NCBI RefSeq assembly: GCF_000242635.2 | Contig: NC_017770.1 | Coordinates: 2,306,669 to 2,370,668, forward strand | Length of the DNA: 64,000 bases | Source of the DNA: Solitalea canadensis DSM 3403 | GTDB lineage: Bacteria > Bacteroidota > Bacteroidia > Sphingobacteriales > Sphingobacteriaceae | Direction of reading: 5' to 3' | Shown here: in pieces, positions 1 to 9,113 of the stretch | How the letters are laid out: every line of letters starts with the position of its first letter | How positions within the stretch are numbered: position 1 is the stretch's first letter | Notes under the pieces: generated by a model | Databases searched by the model: none | Told to the model about the DNA's origin: nothing | Seen by the model: the letters and a program-made list of their open reading frames with translations, nothing else | Translations under genes and position numbers: made by a program

Positions 1-1
1 A

Positions 2-1669
2 CTAAAGGAAAACTTTCATTTTTTGAGGCCCAAGTTATTGTATGCCTTGGTTCCGGTTGTTGCTGTGTTTTTGTTAACATGGCTGACGAGAAGGAAGAAG
101 GAAAAATGGATAAGGCTGATACCGGAGCACCTTCGTCCGTATATGGTTATTAGCAGTAGTAACAGAAGCTTATACCTGGCTCGGTTTGCTTTATTGTTTA
201 TTATGTGCCTAATGGTGGTGATGATGGCAGGTCCGACCTGGCAACAGCAAGATATCCCCGGAAAGAAGAATGAATCAGTCTTGTTAATCATACTTGATCT
301 TTCGCAAAGTATGATGGCAACTGACCTTGCACCTAACCGACTTGAGCGTGCTAAGTTCAAGATTCGCGACTTATTAAAAACCAATCCGCGTTGCCGGGTG
401 GGTTTAGTTGCATTTGCAGGAACAGCGCATATGGTGGTTCCGTTTTCTGATCAATACCAGGCTCATTTGCTTCAATTGCAAAATATGGTGCCTGCTATAA
501 TGCCTTTAAAGGGAACCGATCTCTCCTATGCATTTAAGATGACAGACACCTTAATGAGTCGTTTTAAAGCCCCCAGTACAGTTTGGTTGATTACAGATGA
601 CCTTGATGAAAATGCAGTTAAAGTGCTGAAAGACTTTACAACAGATACACCACATACTATTGCACTTACTACCCTGGCAACCCCACAAGGAGCAATAGTA
701 CCGGGAACAAAAGCAATCAGCAAACTAAATGTCGCAGCTGTTAAGGAACTTAGCGGCAACCCCAAAATAAGAACAACTGTTTTCACATTAGATAATACGG
801 ATGTCGAAAAGTTAGTTGAGCAAATCCGGAAAAATCAAACCTTGCAAGACAAACCAAACAGTAAACAAAGCATCTGGATTGATCAAGGTCCGTTTCTTTT
901 CTGGCTATTATTACCCTTAGGAGCGCTATGGTTTAGGAGGGGTTGGCGAGCTGTGTGTTTACTTCCCTTTTTAGTTCAACTTTCGTCGTGCGGAAACTTA
1001 TCAACAGATGATTTATGGTTCACAAAGAACTATCAAGGGCAAAAATTAATGAAACAAGGCAAGTACAACGAAGCTGCCAAAAAATTTCAAGACCCTGCAC
1101 ATAAGGCAATTGCCTATATGAAAGCAGGAAGTGAAGAAAAAGCAGTTGAATATTTTGAAAAAGATAGTACAGCAACGAGTTTTTACAACGAAGGATTGGT
1201 TTATGCTAAAAGCGGAGACTATAACGCCGCTGCCAACGCTTTTTCAATGGCTGTAAATATGGATTCATCCCTTATAATGGCGAAAGAAAATCTTGATGAG
1301 GTAAAAAATTACTTGAAAAAAAAGAAGGTTCTTGAAGAGCGAATTGCCGCTCAACAAAACAAGCACGCAAAAACAAAACAAGGTGAAAGAGCAACGCACC
1401 ATAAAGCAACACCCGAAGGCGGTGATGAAACAGAAGGTACCTCCAAACAAAAAGCCCCTCCAGGAACTCCTCCTCAATCGGCAGTAAATGATCCGGGAGG
1501 AACTACAGATGAGAAGAAAAACATGAAACCTTCTGACCCCGGCAGCAACTTCAGCAATGTTTTGATACGAAGAGTTCCACTGGATCAGACAGAGTTTCAA
1601 AAACGCAAATTTCAATTACAATACAGACGCTATTATGAGGATGCTCCTAAACCGGAGAATAGCTGGTAA
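2..1669 (+). CDS. BatB-type von Willebrand A protein fused to BatC-type TPR region (5' partial)
   Basis: Inner-membrane protein of the Bacteroidota aerotolerance (Bat) group. Seen: two N-terminal membrane segments, a VWA domain with a MIDAS metal site DLSQS (about residues 92-96 counted from the TTG at 23), a further membrane segment near residues 288-305, then a TPR-like stretch (about 330-430) and a Lys/Pro-rich low-complexity tail. The reading frame stays open to the left edge, and FHFLRP just upstream of the TTG resembles the usual extreme N-terminus of this family, so the true start is probably a few bases outside the window. BatB and BatC are often separate genes; here they are one polypeptide, and the join includes a LSSC sequence resembling a BatC signal/lipobox. 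It is followed 14 nt later by batD and then moxR, so one operon is likely. The cellular role of Bat proteins is not firmly established. Confidence 0.85.
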   Translation, partial: LKENFHFLRPKLLYALVPVVAVFLLTWLTRRKKEKWIRLIPEHLRPYMVISSSNRSLYLARFALLFIMCLMVVMMAGPTWQQQDIPGKKNESVLLIILDLSQSMMATDLAPNRLERAKFKIRDLLKTNPRCRVGLVAFAGTAHMVVPFSDQYQAHLLQLQNMVPAIMPLKGTDLSYAFKMTDTLMSRFKAPSTVWLITDDLDENAVKVLKDFTTDTPHTIALTTLATPQGAIVPGTKAISKLNVAAVKELSGNPKIRTTVFTLDNTDVEKLVEQIRKNQTLQDKPNSKQSIWIDQGPFLFWLLLPLGALWFRRGWRAVCLLPFLVQLSSCGNLSTDDLWFTKNYQGQKLMKQGKYNEAAKKFQDPAHKAIAYMKAGSEEKAVEYFEKDSTATSFYNEGLVYAKSGDYNAAANAFSMAVNMDSSLIMAKENLDEVKNYLKKKKVLEERIAAQQNKHAKTKQGERATHHKATPEGGDETEGTSKQKAPPGTPPQSAVNDPGGTTDEKKNMKPSDPGSNFSNVLIRRVPLDQTEFQKRKFQLQYRRYYEDAPKPENSW

Positions 1670-1683
1670 TTAAAATCTTAAGT

Positions 1684-3138
1684 ATGGTTTTTAGAATTAA
1701 AACATTGGTTAAATCTATACTGCATAAGAAACAGCAGTTTCTTTTGGGTTTCAGCTATGCTTTTATTCATCTTTTCCTTTTCATTGTACTCATCCTGTTA
1801 TCCATCTCTGTTCGGGCACAGGATGCTCATGCTTATATTGATTTAAGTATTTCACCTAAAAAAGTATATGCGGGACAACCTGCAATTTTAACCTACACTG
1901 TTTATACGGATCAATATTTTACGCAACCACCAGAGGTAAGCAATTTGCAAATGAATGGTGCTTTTTTAGTTCCTTATGATCGTTCGTATTCAATTACATT
2001 GCAAAAGAATGGCAAGAATATGCCTGCCATTCAGTTTATGTTCAGAATATTTCCGGTGGAGGCCGGTAAATTAGTTTTGCCTCCGTTAAAATTTACCGTC
2101 ACTGTTCCAACAGAAAAAAATCCTTTAGGTGTTGAAAGAAAGATACAATCGCACGGACTTACCTTAAATGTACTTAACCCACCTGGAGGTCCACCGGGAG
2201 AAAGTATTGTGGGCACTTCAGCAACATTGAATGAAAAATGGAGCAGACCGCTAACAACAATAAAAGAGGGTGATGTGGTAGAAAGAGATATAACCATTCA
2301 TGCAGGAGGAACTGTTGCGGGATTATTACCTGCAGTGAAACTAGATAGCCTGGATTGGGCTCAGATTTATGAAGGAACCCCCATTACAAAGGATAATCGT
2401 CCTCCGGGAAGTAATGCCATCAGTGCCTATCGCACTGAACGATTTAAATACCTTTTCAGTAAAACAGGAAAGCACAAATTACCTGAAATTGAAATTAACT
2501 ACTGGAATCTATCCACTCATCGATTAACTAAACTAAAGATTCCGGAGCATGAAATTGATGTAAAGGAAAATAAAAACCTGGGTATGCTTCGGTCGATCCA
2601 GGACTCAATTGATGAAGCTTTCCTGAAGGCAACTGATCCTAAAACAGCAAAAGCAACTCCGAAAACTTACTTAGGACTAACACCAAAACAATGGCTTTTT
2701 CTGTTAATCAGCCTTGGCATTTTATGGTTTATTATAAGACGAATGATTTTACCTCTTTTCAGATTTGTTCGCAACAAGTTCTATTCTTATAAAAAAACAG
2801 AAGCATATCTATTCAAAAAATTAAAGTGGAAGGCTTTTTTCGGTAAGCAAAAGGAAACTTATAATCTGTTGAATCAATGGTTGCTTACATTACCGGGAAA
2901 TGTAAAAACCTTAAAAGACCTTGCTAATGAAACTTCTATGCCTGAATTAAATCAGTTAGCGCAAAAGATAAATAATGAATTATTTGAATCAAATGCAGCA
3001 GAATCAGCTGCACTTAAGCATGCGACGCTTTTCCCGCTATTATCAAAAGCAAGAAAAATTCAATTAGATAACTATAACCCAAAGAAAGAACAGCAGGATT
3101 ATACGGTATTGAATTGGACAACGGACGAAAATAGTTAA
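1684..3138 (+). CDS. BatD-like membrane protein
   Basis: 484 aa. Seen: a cytoplasmic N-terminus, a hydrophobic signal/anchor around residues 22-45, a long beta-rich extracytoplasmic region starting SPKKVYAGQPAILTYTVY, which is the typical opening of the BatD/oxygen-tolerance domain, and one transmembrane segment near residues 333-355 followed by a cytoplasmic helical tail. It starts 14 nt after the BatB/C stop codon and precedes a MoxR ATPase, the expected context. The family is thought to act with VWA Bat proteins and MoxR chaperone-like ATPases at the cell envelope, but the substrate is unknown. The ATG is preferred because it gives a complete positively charged leader before the hydrophobic segment. 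Confidence 0.85.
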   Translation: MVFRIKTLVKSILHKKQQFLLGFSYAFIHLFLFIVLILLSISVRAQDAHAYIDLSISPKKVYAGQPAILTYTVYTDQYFTQPPEVSNLQMNGAFLVPYDRSYSITLQKNGKNMPAIQFMFRIFPVEAGKLVLPPLKFTVTVPTEKNPLGVERKIQSHGLTLNVLNPPGGPPGESIVGTSATLNEKWSRPLTTIKEGDVVERDITIHAGGTVAGLLPAVKLDSLDWAQIYEGTPITKDNRPPGSNAISAYRTERFKYLFSKTGKHKLPEIEINYWNLSTHRLTKLKIPEHEIDVKENKNLGMLRSIQDSIDEAFLKATDPKTAKATPKTYLGLTPKQWLFLLISLGILWFIIRRMILPLFRFVRNKFYSYKKTEAYLFKKLKWKAFFGKQKETYNLLNQWLLTLPGNVKTLKDLANETSMPELNQLAQKINNELFESNAAESAALKHATLFPLLSKARKIQLDNYNPKKEQQDYTVLNWTTDENS

Positions 3139-3219
3139 TCCGTTAATTAGATTAACCAAGTAAAGCAATTGTTGAACTACGTCTATGAACTACCATCCAT
3201 AGATTATGAACTAAAAAGC

Positions 3220-4185
3220 ATGAGTACGCTCCAGGAAATTAAAAAACTTCAGACAAATGTTTCTCAGCAGATCATTGGTCAGGATCAGTTGATAAACCGC
3301 ATTTTAATGGGATTATTAGCCAATGGAAATTTGTTATTGGAAGGACTACCAGGTTTAGCAAAAACCCGTGCCGTAAAAACACTGGCCAGGTACTTGGATA
3401 CAGGTTTAAGTCGCATTCAGTTTACGCCTGATCTTTTACCTGCCGATATTACCGGAACAGAAATTTATCAACCTGATGCTTCCGAGAAATTTGTATTCCA
3501 AAAAGGTCCAATTTTCAGCAATTTGATTTTAACGGATGAGATTAATCGCGCTCCGGCAAAGGTACAATCGGCTTTGTTAGAGGCGATGGAAGAACGTCAA
3601 GTAACAGTTGCCGGAAAAACCTACAAAATGCCTGCTCTATTTATGGTTTTGGCCACACAAAATCCAATTGAACAGGAAGGCACTTACCCCCTGCCAGAGG
3701 CACAAATGGACCGTTTCGTAATGCATGTAAAAATTGATTACCCAACTCCTGAATCTGAAATAGCCATTTTAGCATTGGTTCGTTCTGAAGAAGGCAATCA
3801 TTCGGCACAAGCCACAATAGAGAAAACTGCTACTGAGCATATTTTCACTGCCAGAAAAGAGATTCAGCAAATTAAGGTATCTCCGGCAATAGATAAGTAT
3901 ATTACTGATTTGGTTCATTGCACACGCTATCCAAAGAAATTTAGTGAAGAATTATCCAAATGGATTGAATATGGCGCCAGTCCGCGTGGAGCATTAAGTT
4001 TAGATAAATGTTCACGCGTAAATGCCTGGTTAAATGGAAACGATTTTGTGAGCCCCGATGATGTAAGAACCGTCTTTCATGATGTGATCCGCCATCGTTT
4101 AATATTGGGCTATGAGGCAAGCGCAAAAGGCATAACAAAAGAACAAGTTATGGATGAAGTATTAAAAGTGGTCGCAGTGTTGTAG
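3220..4185 (+). CDS. MoxR-family AAA+ ATPase
   Basis: 321 aa from the ATG at 3220. A longer frame back to a TTG at 3169 adds 17 residues with no family similarity and was not chosen. Seen: Walker A GLPGLAKT at residues 42-49, Walker B LTDEINRAP around 104-112, sensor-type LATQNPIEQEG and the C-terminal lid domain, matching the usual 320-330 aa length of MoxR proteins. MoxR ATPases are cytoplasmic chaperone-like enzymes acting with VWA-domain partners; here the obvious partner is the BatB/C protein two genes upstream. In many Bacteroidota operons moxR leads the cluster, whereas here it lies at the distal end. Confidence 0.92.
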   Translation: MSTLQEIKKLQTNVSQQIIGQDQLINRILMGLLANGNLLLEGLPGLAKTRAVKTLARYLDTGLSRIQFTPDLLPADITGTEIYQPDASEKFVFQKGPIFSNLILTDEINRAPAKVQSALLEAMEERQVTVAGKTYKMPALFMVLATQNPIEQEGTYPLPEAQMDRFVMHVKIDYPTPESEIAILALVRSEEGNHSAQATIEKTATEHIFTARKEIQQIKVSPAIDKYITDLVHCTRYPKKFSEELSKWIEYGASPRGALSLDKCSRVNAWLNGNDFVSPDDVRTVFHDVIRHRLILGYEASAKGITKEQVMDEVLKVVAVL

Positions 4186-4208
4186 ATTAGTAACTTTTAT
4201 TAACTCGA

Positions 4209-5822
4209 ATGAAACTATTTTTAGCCCTAATTTTATCAAGTTTATTTTTTTTCTCATCCTGTACTTCTAATGAAAAGAAACAAAAAGTTGCTGTTTCAGA
4301 TACTGTTAATGTAACCAACTGGAACAAAAGTATTCCGGGTAACTACAGTGCACAGACACAACTTCATTTCGATAGCACTGCTATTAAGGTATTTCTGGAG
4401 AAAAACCCTGACCTAAAGCCTTTTTCTGATGATATGCTTAAATTTTACCGGAATCGGAAATTTGCCTATGCATGGTTTGATAACAAAGGATTAATTGAAC
4501 AGGCCAGTAACTTAAATAGTAGAATCCAACATTTGGGTGATGAAGGATTGTCTGGCAAAGTTCCTTATGCTGATAAATTAGACACCTTGATGCAGACTTT
4601 GCATAATTCAAAGGCTGATGTTTCTACAGAATTAATGCTAACCGGTAATTATTTCGCGTTTTCGAAAATAGCCTGGCAAGGTGGAGTTAACGATAAGGAC
4701 ATTAAAGAAATGGAATGGTTTCTGCCACGCAAAAAACTTGATTACCAAAAATATCTTGAAGAGATTGTCAGCCAGCCTTCCGAACATTTGATAAGTAAAG
4801 ACCCTGCCTATCAACAGTATGATCTTTTAAAAAGCAGTTTAAAGAAATACCGCGACATTGCCGCTACTAATAAATGGGATATCATTAAGGCCGACAAAAA
4901 ATCCTACAAACCAGGTGATTCATCCGACGTAATAAAAAAGATCCGAAGTCGGCTAACCTTGTTAGGTGACCTTAAAGCCGACAATGGCAGTGCGTTATAT
5001 GATGATGTATTGCAAACAGCCGCCAAGCAGTATCAATTTCGACATGGCTTAACGGAAGATGGTGTAATTGGCAATGCTTTTATAGCAGCTTTAAATGTTA
5101 CTCCCCAACAACGCATTCAGCAATTATTAGTGAATATTGAAAGAAGCAGGTGGGTGCCTGAAAAGGTAACCGGATCCCATTTAATCGTCAATATTCCATC
5201 TTTCAAACTGTATGCCTTTCAATCCGACACGCTCGATTGGAGTTGCAATGTTGTAGTTGGTAAAGCTATGACCAAAACAGTAGTTTTTAATGGTGATTTA
5301 AAATACATCGTATTCAGTCCTTATTGGAATGTTCCTCCAAGTATTATTAAAGGTGAAATATTACCGGGAATGAACAAAAATGCTAATTACTTAAAAGATC
5401 ACCGCATGGAAATAGCAGGTAAGCAAGGCAGTTTACCTATTATCCGTCAGTTACCCGGCCCATCAAACTCATTAGGACAGGTTAAGTTTCTATTTCCGAA
5501 TTCATTTAATATTTACCTGCACGACACTCCTTCAAAAGGTTTATTTAAAGAAGATCAACGTGCATTTAGTCATGGATGCATTCGGGTAGCCGAACCTAAA
5601 AAATTAGCCACATACCTTTTAAGACATGACAGTACCTGGACAGATGCAAAAATCACTGCAGCAATGAATGCCGGCAAAGAAAAAACTGTTGTATTAAAGA
5701 AAACTGTTCCAGTATTTATAGCCTATTTCACCGCATATGTAGATCATAACGGTTTATTGAATTTCAGAAAAGATATTTATAACAGGGATAAACGATTGGA
5801 AGAGATGTTGTTTAAGAAATAG
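4209..5822 (+). CDS. L,D-transpeptidase lipoprotein (YkuD domain, YcbB/LdtD type)
   Basis: 537 aa. Seen: an N-terminal lipoprotein-like signal with Cys18 (FFFSSC), an N-terminal domain typical of the large YcbB-like transpeptidases, a peptidoglycan-binding helical domain around residues 235-300, and a C-terminal YkuD catalytic domain with the signature SHGCIRV, catalytic His455 and Cys457. The family forms 3-3 cross-links in peptidoglycan or attaches proteins to it, acting outside the inner membrane. It sits 23 nt after moxR on the same strand, so co-transcription with the bat genes is possible, although its function is independent of them. No defect is visible. Confidence 0.9.
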   Translation: MKLFLALILSSLFFFSSCTSNEKKQKVAVSDTVNVTNWNKSIPGNYSAQTQLHFDSTAIKVFLEKNPDLKPFSDDMLKFYRNRKFAYAWFDNKGLIEQASNLNSRIQHLGDEGLSGKVPYADKLDTLMQTLHNSKADVSTELMLTGNYFAFSKIAWQGGVNDKDIKEMEWFLPRKKLDYQKYLEEIVSQPSEHLISKDPAYQQYDLLKSSLKKYRDIAATNKWDIIKADKKSYKPGDSSDVIKKIRSRLTLLGDLKADNGSALYDDVLQTAAKQYQFRHGLTEDGVIGNAFIAALNVTPQQRIQQLLVNIERSRWVPEKVTGSHLIVNIPSFKLYAFQSDTLDWSCNVVVGKAMTKTVVFNGDLKYIVFSPYWNVPPSIIKGEILPGMNKNANYLKDHRMEIAGKQGSLPIIRQLPGPSNSLGQVKFLFPNSFNIYLHDTPSKGLFKEDQRAFSHGCIRVAEPKKLATYLLRHDSTWTDAKITAAMNAGKEKTVVLKKTVPVFIAYFTAYVDHNGLLNFRKDIYNRDKRLEEMLFKK

Positions 5823-5885
5823 GTCCATGGACCATAGACCATAGCTAATATGTAGAAAAAACTATTGACTATGGACTATGGTCTA
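5822..5885. repeat. Inverted pair of 7-nt word repeats (CCATRGA type)
   Basis: The left arm repeats CCATRGA-like heptamers (ccatgga, ccataga, ccatag) and the right arm near 5866-5885 carries the complementary word, so the RNA or DNA can fold into a long imperfect hairpin. It lies between two convergent genes. The same word family recurs at 31108-31243. Confidence 0.7.
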
Positions 5886-5887
5886 AC

Positions 5888-6268
5888 TTAAACCGGAATT
5901 ACTTCCTCATAAAGTCCTCCATAGCCAATATATGTTACTCTTTTTTCATTGCCTGAAAGCGTTGCTTCATAAAAACGGACTCCGGCCTGGGCTATGCCGT
6001 CCATGAACTCGGGATAAGTTGTTTTTCCTTGTTGGTTATCTCTGATGGCTTTTATGGTTAGCTCCCGGTTAAACTTTTCTTCAATACTGCGTGGCTGAAC
6101 AGTTCCTTCGTGCAAATGTGTATGACCGTGCTCTAAACGATAAAGTATGGATCCAGTTGCTACGTCAACCGTATAGGATTGAATTCCTACTTCAATTAAT
6201 TGTCTTACCAACTCAGGATAATTGGAAGCTGTTTTATAAACATGCTGAATTTGATCGTGTAAACTCAT
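5888..6268 (-). CDS. DUF1398 family protein
   Basis: 126 aa cytoplasmic protein with no signal peptide or membrane segment. Its overall pattern (helical N-terminus, then a Gly-Val-x-SYxVD stretch and a C-terminal YEATLSG...VTYIG strand region) matches the DUF1398 family, which includes phage-like E. coli YbcV. The function is unknown. It lies downstream of and co-oriented with the DUF1634 gene, with a 15-nt gap, so it may be the last gene of the tauE-DUF1634 transcription unit. Confidence 0.75.
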   Translation of the reverse strand: MSLHDQIQHVYKTASNYPELVRQLIEVGIQSYTVDVATGSILYRLEHGHTHLHEGTVQPRSIEEKFNRELTIKAIRDNQQGKTTYPEFMDGIAQAGVRFYEATLSGNEKRVTYIGYGGLYEEVIPV

Positions 6269-6283
6269 AGTTGATTTTATAGG

Positions 6284-6682
6284 TTAACCAGCCAATCCGC
6301 CGGTCATACTAAAGATAATGATTGACAACACTAATAAGGTAATAAAAACATACAAGTAATCTTTTTCAATAATAAAGGCTAGTGCAGAAAAAGCGACCCT
6401 AAATATGGGTGTTGCTATCAGTACAATTACTCCTAACTGAATTATTTCTCTACCCTTATTTTCAGAAACACCTTTAATTACACCGTACAGACTTGTATAA
6501 CCGGACGGCTCGCCGTTAAACATGGAATAGTGCTCCACCTCATAGCCATGCCTGTACAGATAAGTAATTCCTCCAATAATTACCATAATACTTGATAAGG
6601 CAACTCCATATCGAAGCAGTTGCCCGATAATGATTTCCACATCACGTTCATCCCAAAACGATTTCGAAAAAAATCTTTTCAT
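6284..6682 (-). CDS. DUF1634 family membrane protein
   Basis: 132 aa with three predicted transmembrane segments (about residues 25-45, 77-97 and 105-128). The family is repeatedly found next to TauE/SafE permeases, and here it starts 4 nt after the end of such a gene (stop at 6687). The likely role, inferred from context only, is an accessory subunit of that transporter. No catalytic motif is visible. Confidence 0.82.
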   Translation of the reverse strand: MKRFFSKSFWDERDVEIIIGQLLRYGVALSSIMVIIGGITYLYRHGYEVEHYSMFNGEPSGYTSLYGVIKGVSENKGREIIQLGVIVLIATPIFRVAFSALAFIIEKDYLYVFITLLVLSIIIFSMTGGLAG

Positions 6683-6686
6683 TTAA

Positions 6687-7523
6687 TCAGAACCTACCTG
6701 TAAAACCATTATACATCATCTCTAAAGCTAAAAATACAATAACCATACTAAAGACAATTTTAAGGTACTTAACATCCATACTTGTAAGTAATTTCGAACC
6801 AGTAAAGGCACCAGCCAAAACACCCAAAACCACAGGAAAAGCAATTCCGGGATCTATATAACCTCGTTGCAAGTAAACCACTGCACTTGCTGCGGCTGTT
6901 ACACCGATCATAAAATTGCTAGTGGTTGTTGACACTTTAAATGGCGTATGCATTACCGTATCCATTGCTAAAACCTTCAACGCTCCTGATCCAATTCCTA
7001 ACAACCCAGACAAGATTCCTGCTATAGACATTATTGCATATCCACCGGGAACATTTCGCACCGTATAAGCAACTTCTCCGGTTGCCGTTGGGTACGTGTT
7101 ATTTAACTTTAATAAACTTGCAATATGATCTGGGTTAGCAATATCCAAGTAATCTGCCTTTTTACGCAACGTCATAATAGCTGAAAATATCAGCACAATA
7201 CCAAACAGTATGGCCACGAAATTAGTTGGTGTATAAACTGCAAGTATTGCTCCTACAACAGCTCCACTTGTTGTGGCTATCTCAAGAAACATTCCAAGTC
7301 TGATATTGGTAATACCCTCCTTTACATAAGCAGAAGCTGAACCCGAAGAAGTGGCGATGGAAGCCACCAAAGCCGCTCCTATTGCATAGCGGATATCAAC
7401 CCCAAGAAATAATGTAAGCAATGGAATAATTACCACCCCGCCTCCTAAGCCTGTAAGAGAACCTAATAAACCCGCCAGATAGGCTCCTACGAGTAATATG
7501 ATGGTAAATTCGAAAATGATCAT
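6687..7523 (-). CDS. TauE/SafE family sulfite/anion exporter
   Basis: 278 aa from the ATG at 7523. The open frame extends to 7601, but the extra 26 residues are encoded inside an intergenic word-repeat array, so the shorter start is preferred. Seen: about eight hydrophobic segments and two pseudo-repeats each with a Gly-rich GxxxGxxGGxGGG-type loop (AGLLGSLTGLGGGVVIIPLL and AGILSGLLGIGSGALKVLAM), the family hallmark. TauE/SafE permeases move sulfite, sulfoacetate or other organic or inorganic anions across the inner membrane. The substrate here cannot be read from the sequence. A DUF1634 gene follows immediately. Confidence 0.85.
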   Translation of the reverse strand: MIIFEFTIILLVGAYLAGLLGSLTGLGGGVVIIPLLTLFLGVDIRYAIGAALVASIATSSGSASAYVKEGITNIRLGMFLEIATTSGAVVGAILAVYTPTNFVAILFGIVLIFSAIMTLRKKADYLDIANPDHIASLLKLNNTYPTATGEVAYTVRNVPGGYAIMSIAGILSGLLGIGSGALKVLAMDTVMHTPFKVSTTTSNFMIGVTAAASAVVYLQRGYIDPGIAFPVVLGVLAGAFTGSKLLTSMDVKYLKIVFSMVIVFLALEMMYNGFTGRF

Positions 7524-7533
7524 TTTTAATATT

Positions 7534-7726
7534 GGGTTAGCGGGTTGCGAGTTATGGGTTACGAATTGTGAGTTATAGTTATCATTATTAAATAATTTCA
7601 CTTTAAATCAACTCCTAATACGAAACCCGAAATCCATAATTTCACTTTAACAACCCGTAACTCGAAATCCGTAACCCGCAATTTCACTTTAACAACTCGA
7701 AACCCGTAACTCGCAACCCGTAATTA
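7534..7726. repeat. Inverted 7-nt word array with an internal 43-bp tandem repeat
   Basis: The left arm (7534-7583) is a run of heptamers of the form RYGNGTT (gcgggtt, gcgagtt, atgggtt, acgaatt, gtgagtt). The right arm (7617-7726) is the reverse-complementary word. Inside, the phrase ATTTCACTTTAA recurs at 7595, 7639 and 7681, giving about three units of 42-44 bp. It occupies the gap between an outer-membrane protein gene and tauE, both leftward. The same word family is present at 29683-29870, 30670-30780 and 48823-49045. Confidence 0.75.
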
Positions 7727-7733
7727 TATAAAT

Positions 7734-8891
7734 CTAAAAAGCCTCCTGGAAATTGAAATAAAATCCACTACTGCCCTTTCCTAATCCATAGTCTAAGCGG
7801 AGATTCATTCTCGGTTGTACTTCTACTCTAAAACCAAAACCACCGTTAGGTAACCAATTTTTGAACTCGGTGGGATCTTCACCAATAGAACCTGTTCCCA
7901 GCCACCCTACCACTCCATACTTGGAAGGCTTTTTATCCTTTTTGTAAAAAGTGTGCCGATACTCTGCAATACCAAACAACATGGACTTATCACGGTATTG
8001 TCCCCATAAATAGCCACGTAAATCAAATGGAGTTCCTAACTGAGACATTTCTCCATAGGGCACGCTCCCAACTGCAAACCGCCCACGTAATTGAAATGCT
8101 AGTGTATGTCCGGGCTTAGTAATGGAAAAATACTTTCGTGCATCAAAAGAATACACCTGGTAATTATTATCACCTCCTAAAAATCCTCCATAAAAAGCAA
8201 GTTGCGCCTCTAAAAATATACCCTTCCAGGCATTTACAGCAACATCACGCGTATCATGCTGAAATAATAGTCCAAAGCCTGAATTAAAAGGTTTATCGTT
8301 AAATTGCTGATAAGTGAGATCGGCAGCTACACCGGGACTGGGGTCTTTTCCCTTTGTATAGTTGATATCCAATACAGCTCCTGCAAAAAAGGTCTTCTTA
8401 AATTGCCATAAGAAACGAGGATATATTTGAAACCACGTACGAGTATATCCCGTGGTAGAATCTCCTTTAGGGGTATTTCTACCATTATCATAACCAATAC
8501 CGAAATAATTGTCGTCCATGTTTTTAAACCACAAATCAGTATACAAGCGATATTTGTCTTTTTTGAAAAATATAGAGGAACGGGTGGCAAAAAAATAGGA
8601 TCCGGTTGAACCCCAACCAATATTAAAGGGTGCTGATGAACGCTGAAGTGTAGTATCAACTTTATCCATCCTCCAGGAAGTCAACACACCTCCGGCAATG
8701 GTAAATCCTAATTCGGGAGTATAAGCAGGACCCGCTAAAGGAGTAATCATAAATTTACCCTCTTTCTCCTTCTGTTTTTTAGCAAGTTGTCGCTTTTCTT
8801 TTTTAGTAAGAGAATCTGCTTGTTGTGCGTTTACTATGCCGGAGCCAAATAAAAATAATAGCAATAAAAGAGAGTGTAAAAGCTTATTCAT
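7734..8891 (-). CDS. BamA/TamA-like (Omp85 C-terminal domain) outer-membrane beta-barrel protein
   Basis: 385 aa. Seen: a cleavable signal peptide ending near GIVNAQQ (residue 23), a short Lys-rich linker, then an alternating aromatic/polar beta-barrel pattern to a C-terminal Phe (FYFNFQEAF), the usual outer-membrane sorting residue. The sequence GTPFDLRGYLWGQYRDKSML resembles the VRGY/F region of the Omp85/bacterial surface antigen family. There are no POTRA domains, so this is a barrel-only member and its cargo or role is unknown. Downstream it runs into a word-repeat array before tauE. Confidence 0.82.
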   Translation of the reverse strand: MNKLLHSLLLLLFLFGSGIVNAQQADSLTKKEKRQLAKKQKEKEGKFMITPLAGPAYTPELGFTIAGGVLTSWRMDKVDTTLQRSSAPFNIGWGSTGSYFFATRSSIFFKKDKYRLYTDLWFKNMDDNYFGIGYDNGRNTPKGDSTTGYTRTWFQIYPRFLWQFKKTFFAGAVLDINYTKGKDPSPGVAADLTYQQFNDKPFNSGFGLLFQHDTRDVAVNAWKGIFLEAQLAFYGGFLGGDNNYQVYSFDARKYFSITKPGHTLAFQLRGRFAVGSVPYGEMSQLGTPFDLRGYLWGQYRDKSMLFGIAEYRHTFYKKDKKPSKYGVVGWLGTGSIGEDPTEFKNWLPNGGFGFRVEVQPRMNLRLDYGLGKGSSGFYFNFQEAF

Positions 8892-8913
8892 AGAGGTTAG
8901 AGCGTTTAAATAG

Positions 8914-9054
8914 AAGTTAATTTCTGTTATTAATATAACTGAAAGTTTCGGCTTTTACAATGGAGTACCTGAAATGCCTTCGATACCTGTTTACGATGAA
9001 GATGCTGATAATTTATTACCAAAACCTGTTAAAAAACAGCGATTTATCGGTTAA
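8914..9054 (+). pseudogene. Possible C-terminal gene fragment ending in KKQRFIG
   Basis: A short open frame with no start at its beginning ends in an acidic then basic tail (VYDEDADNLLPKPVKKQRFIG, stop at 9052-9054), which reads like the C-terminus of a protein rather than random AT-rich DNA. It lies between divergent genes. I do not recognise the parent protein. It may be a relic or chance. Confidence 0.25.
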
Positions 9055-9113
9055 ATTAATTGGGGTTTAAGAATGGATTGTGTAATTTAAGTACACTGAT
9101 CAATCTTTAATTT

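Noticed and set aside
3169..3219. Longer MoxR start at TTG 3169
   Set aside because: The added residues do not resemble MoxR proteins and an ATG at 3220 gives the standard N-terminus.
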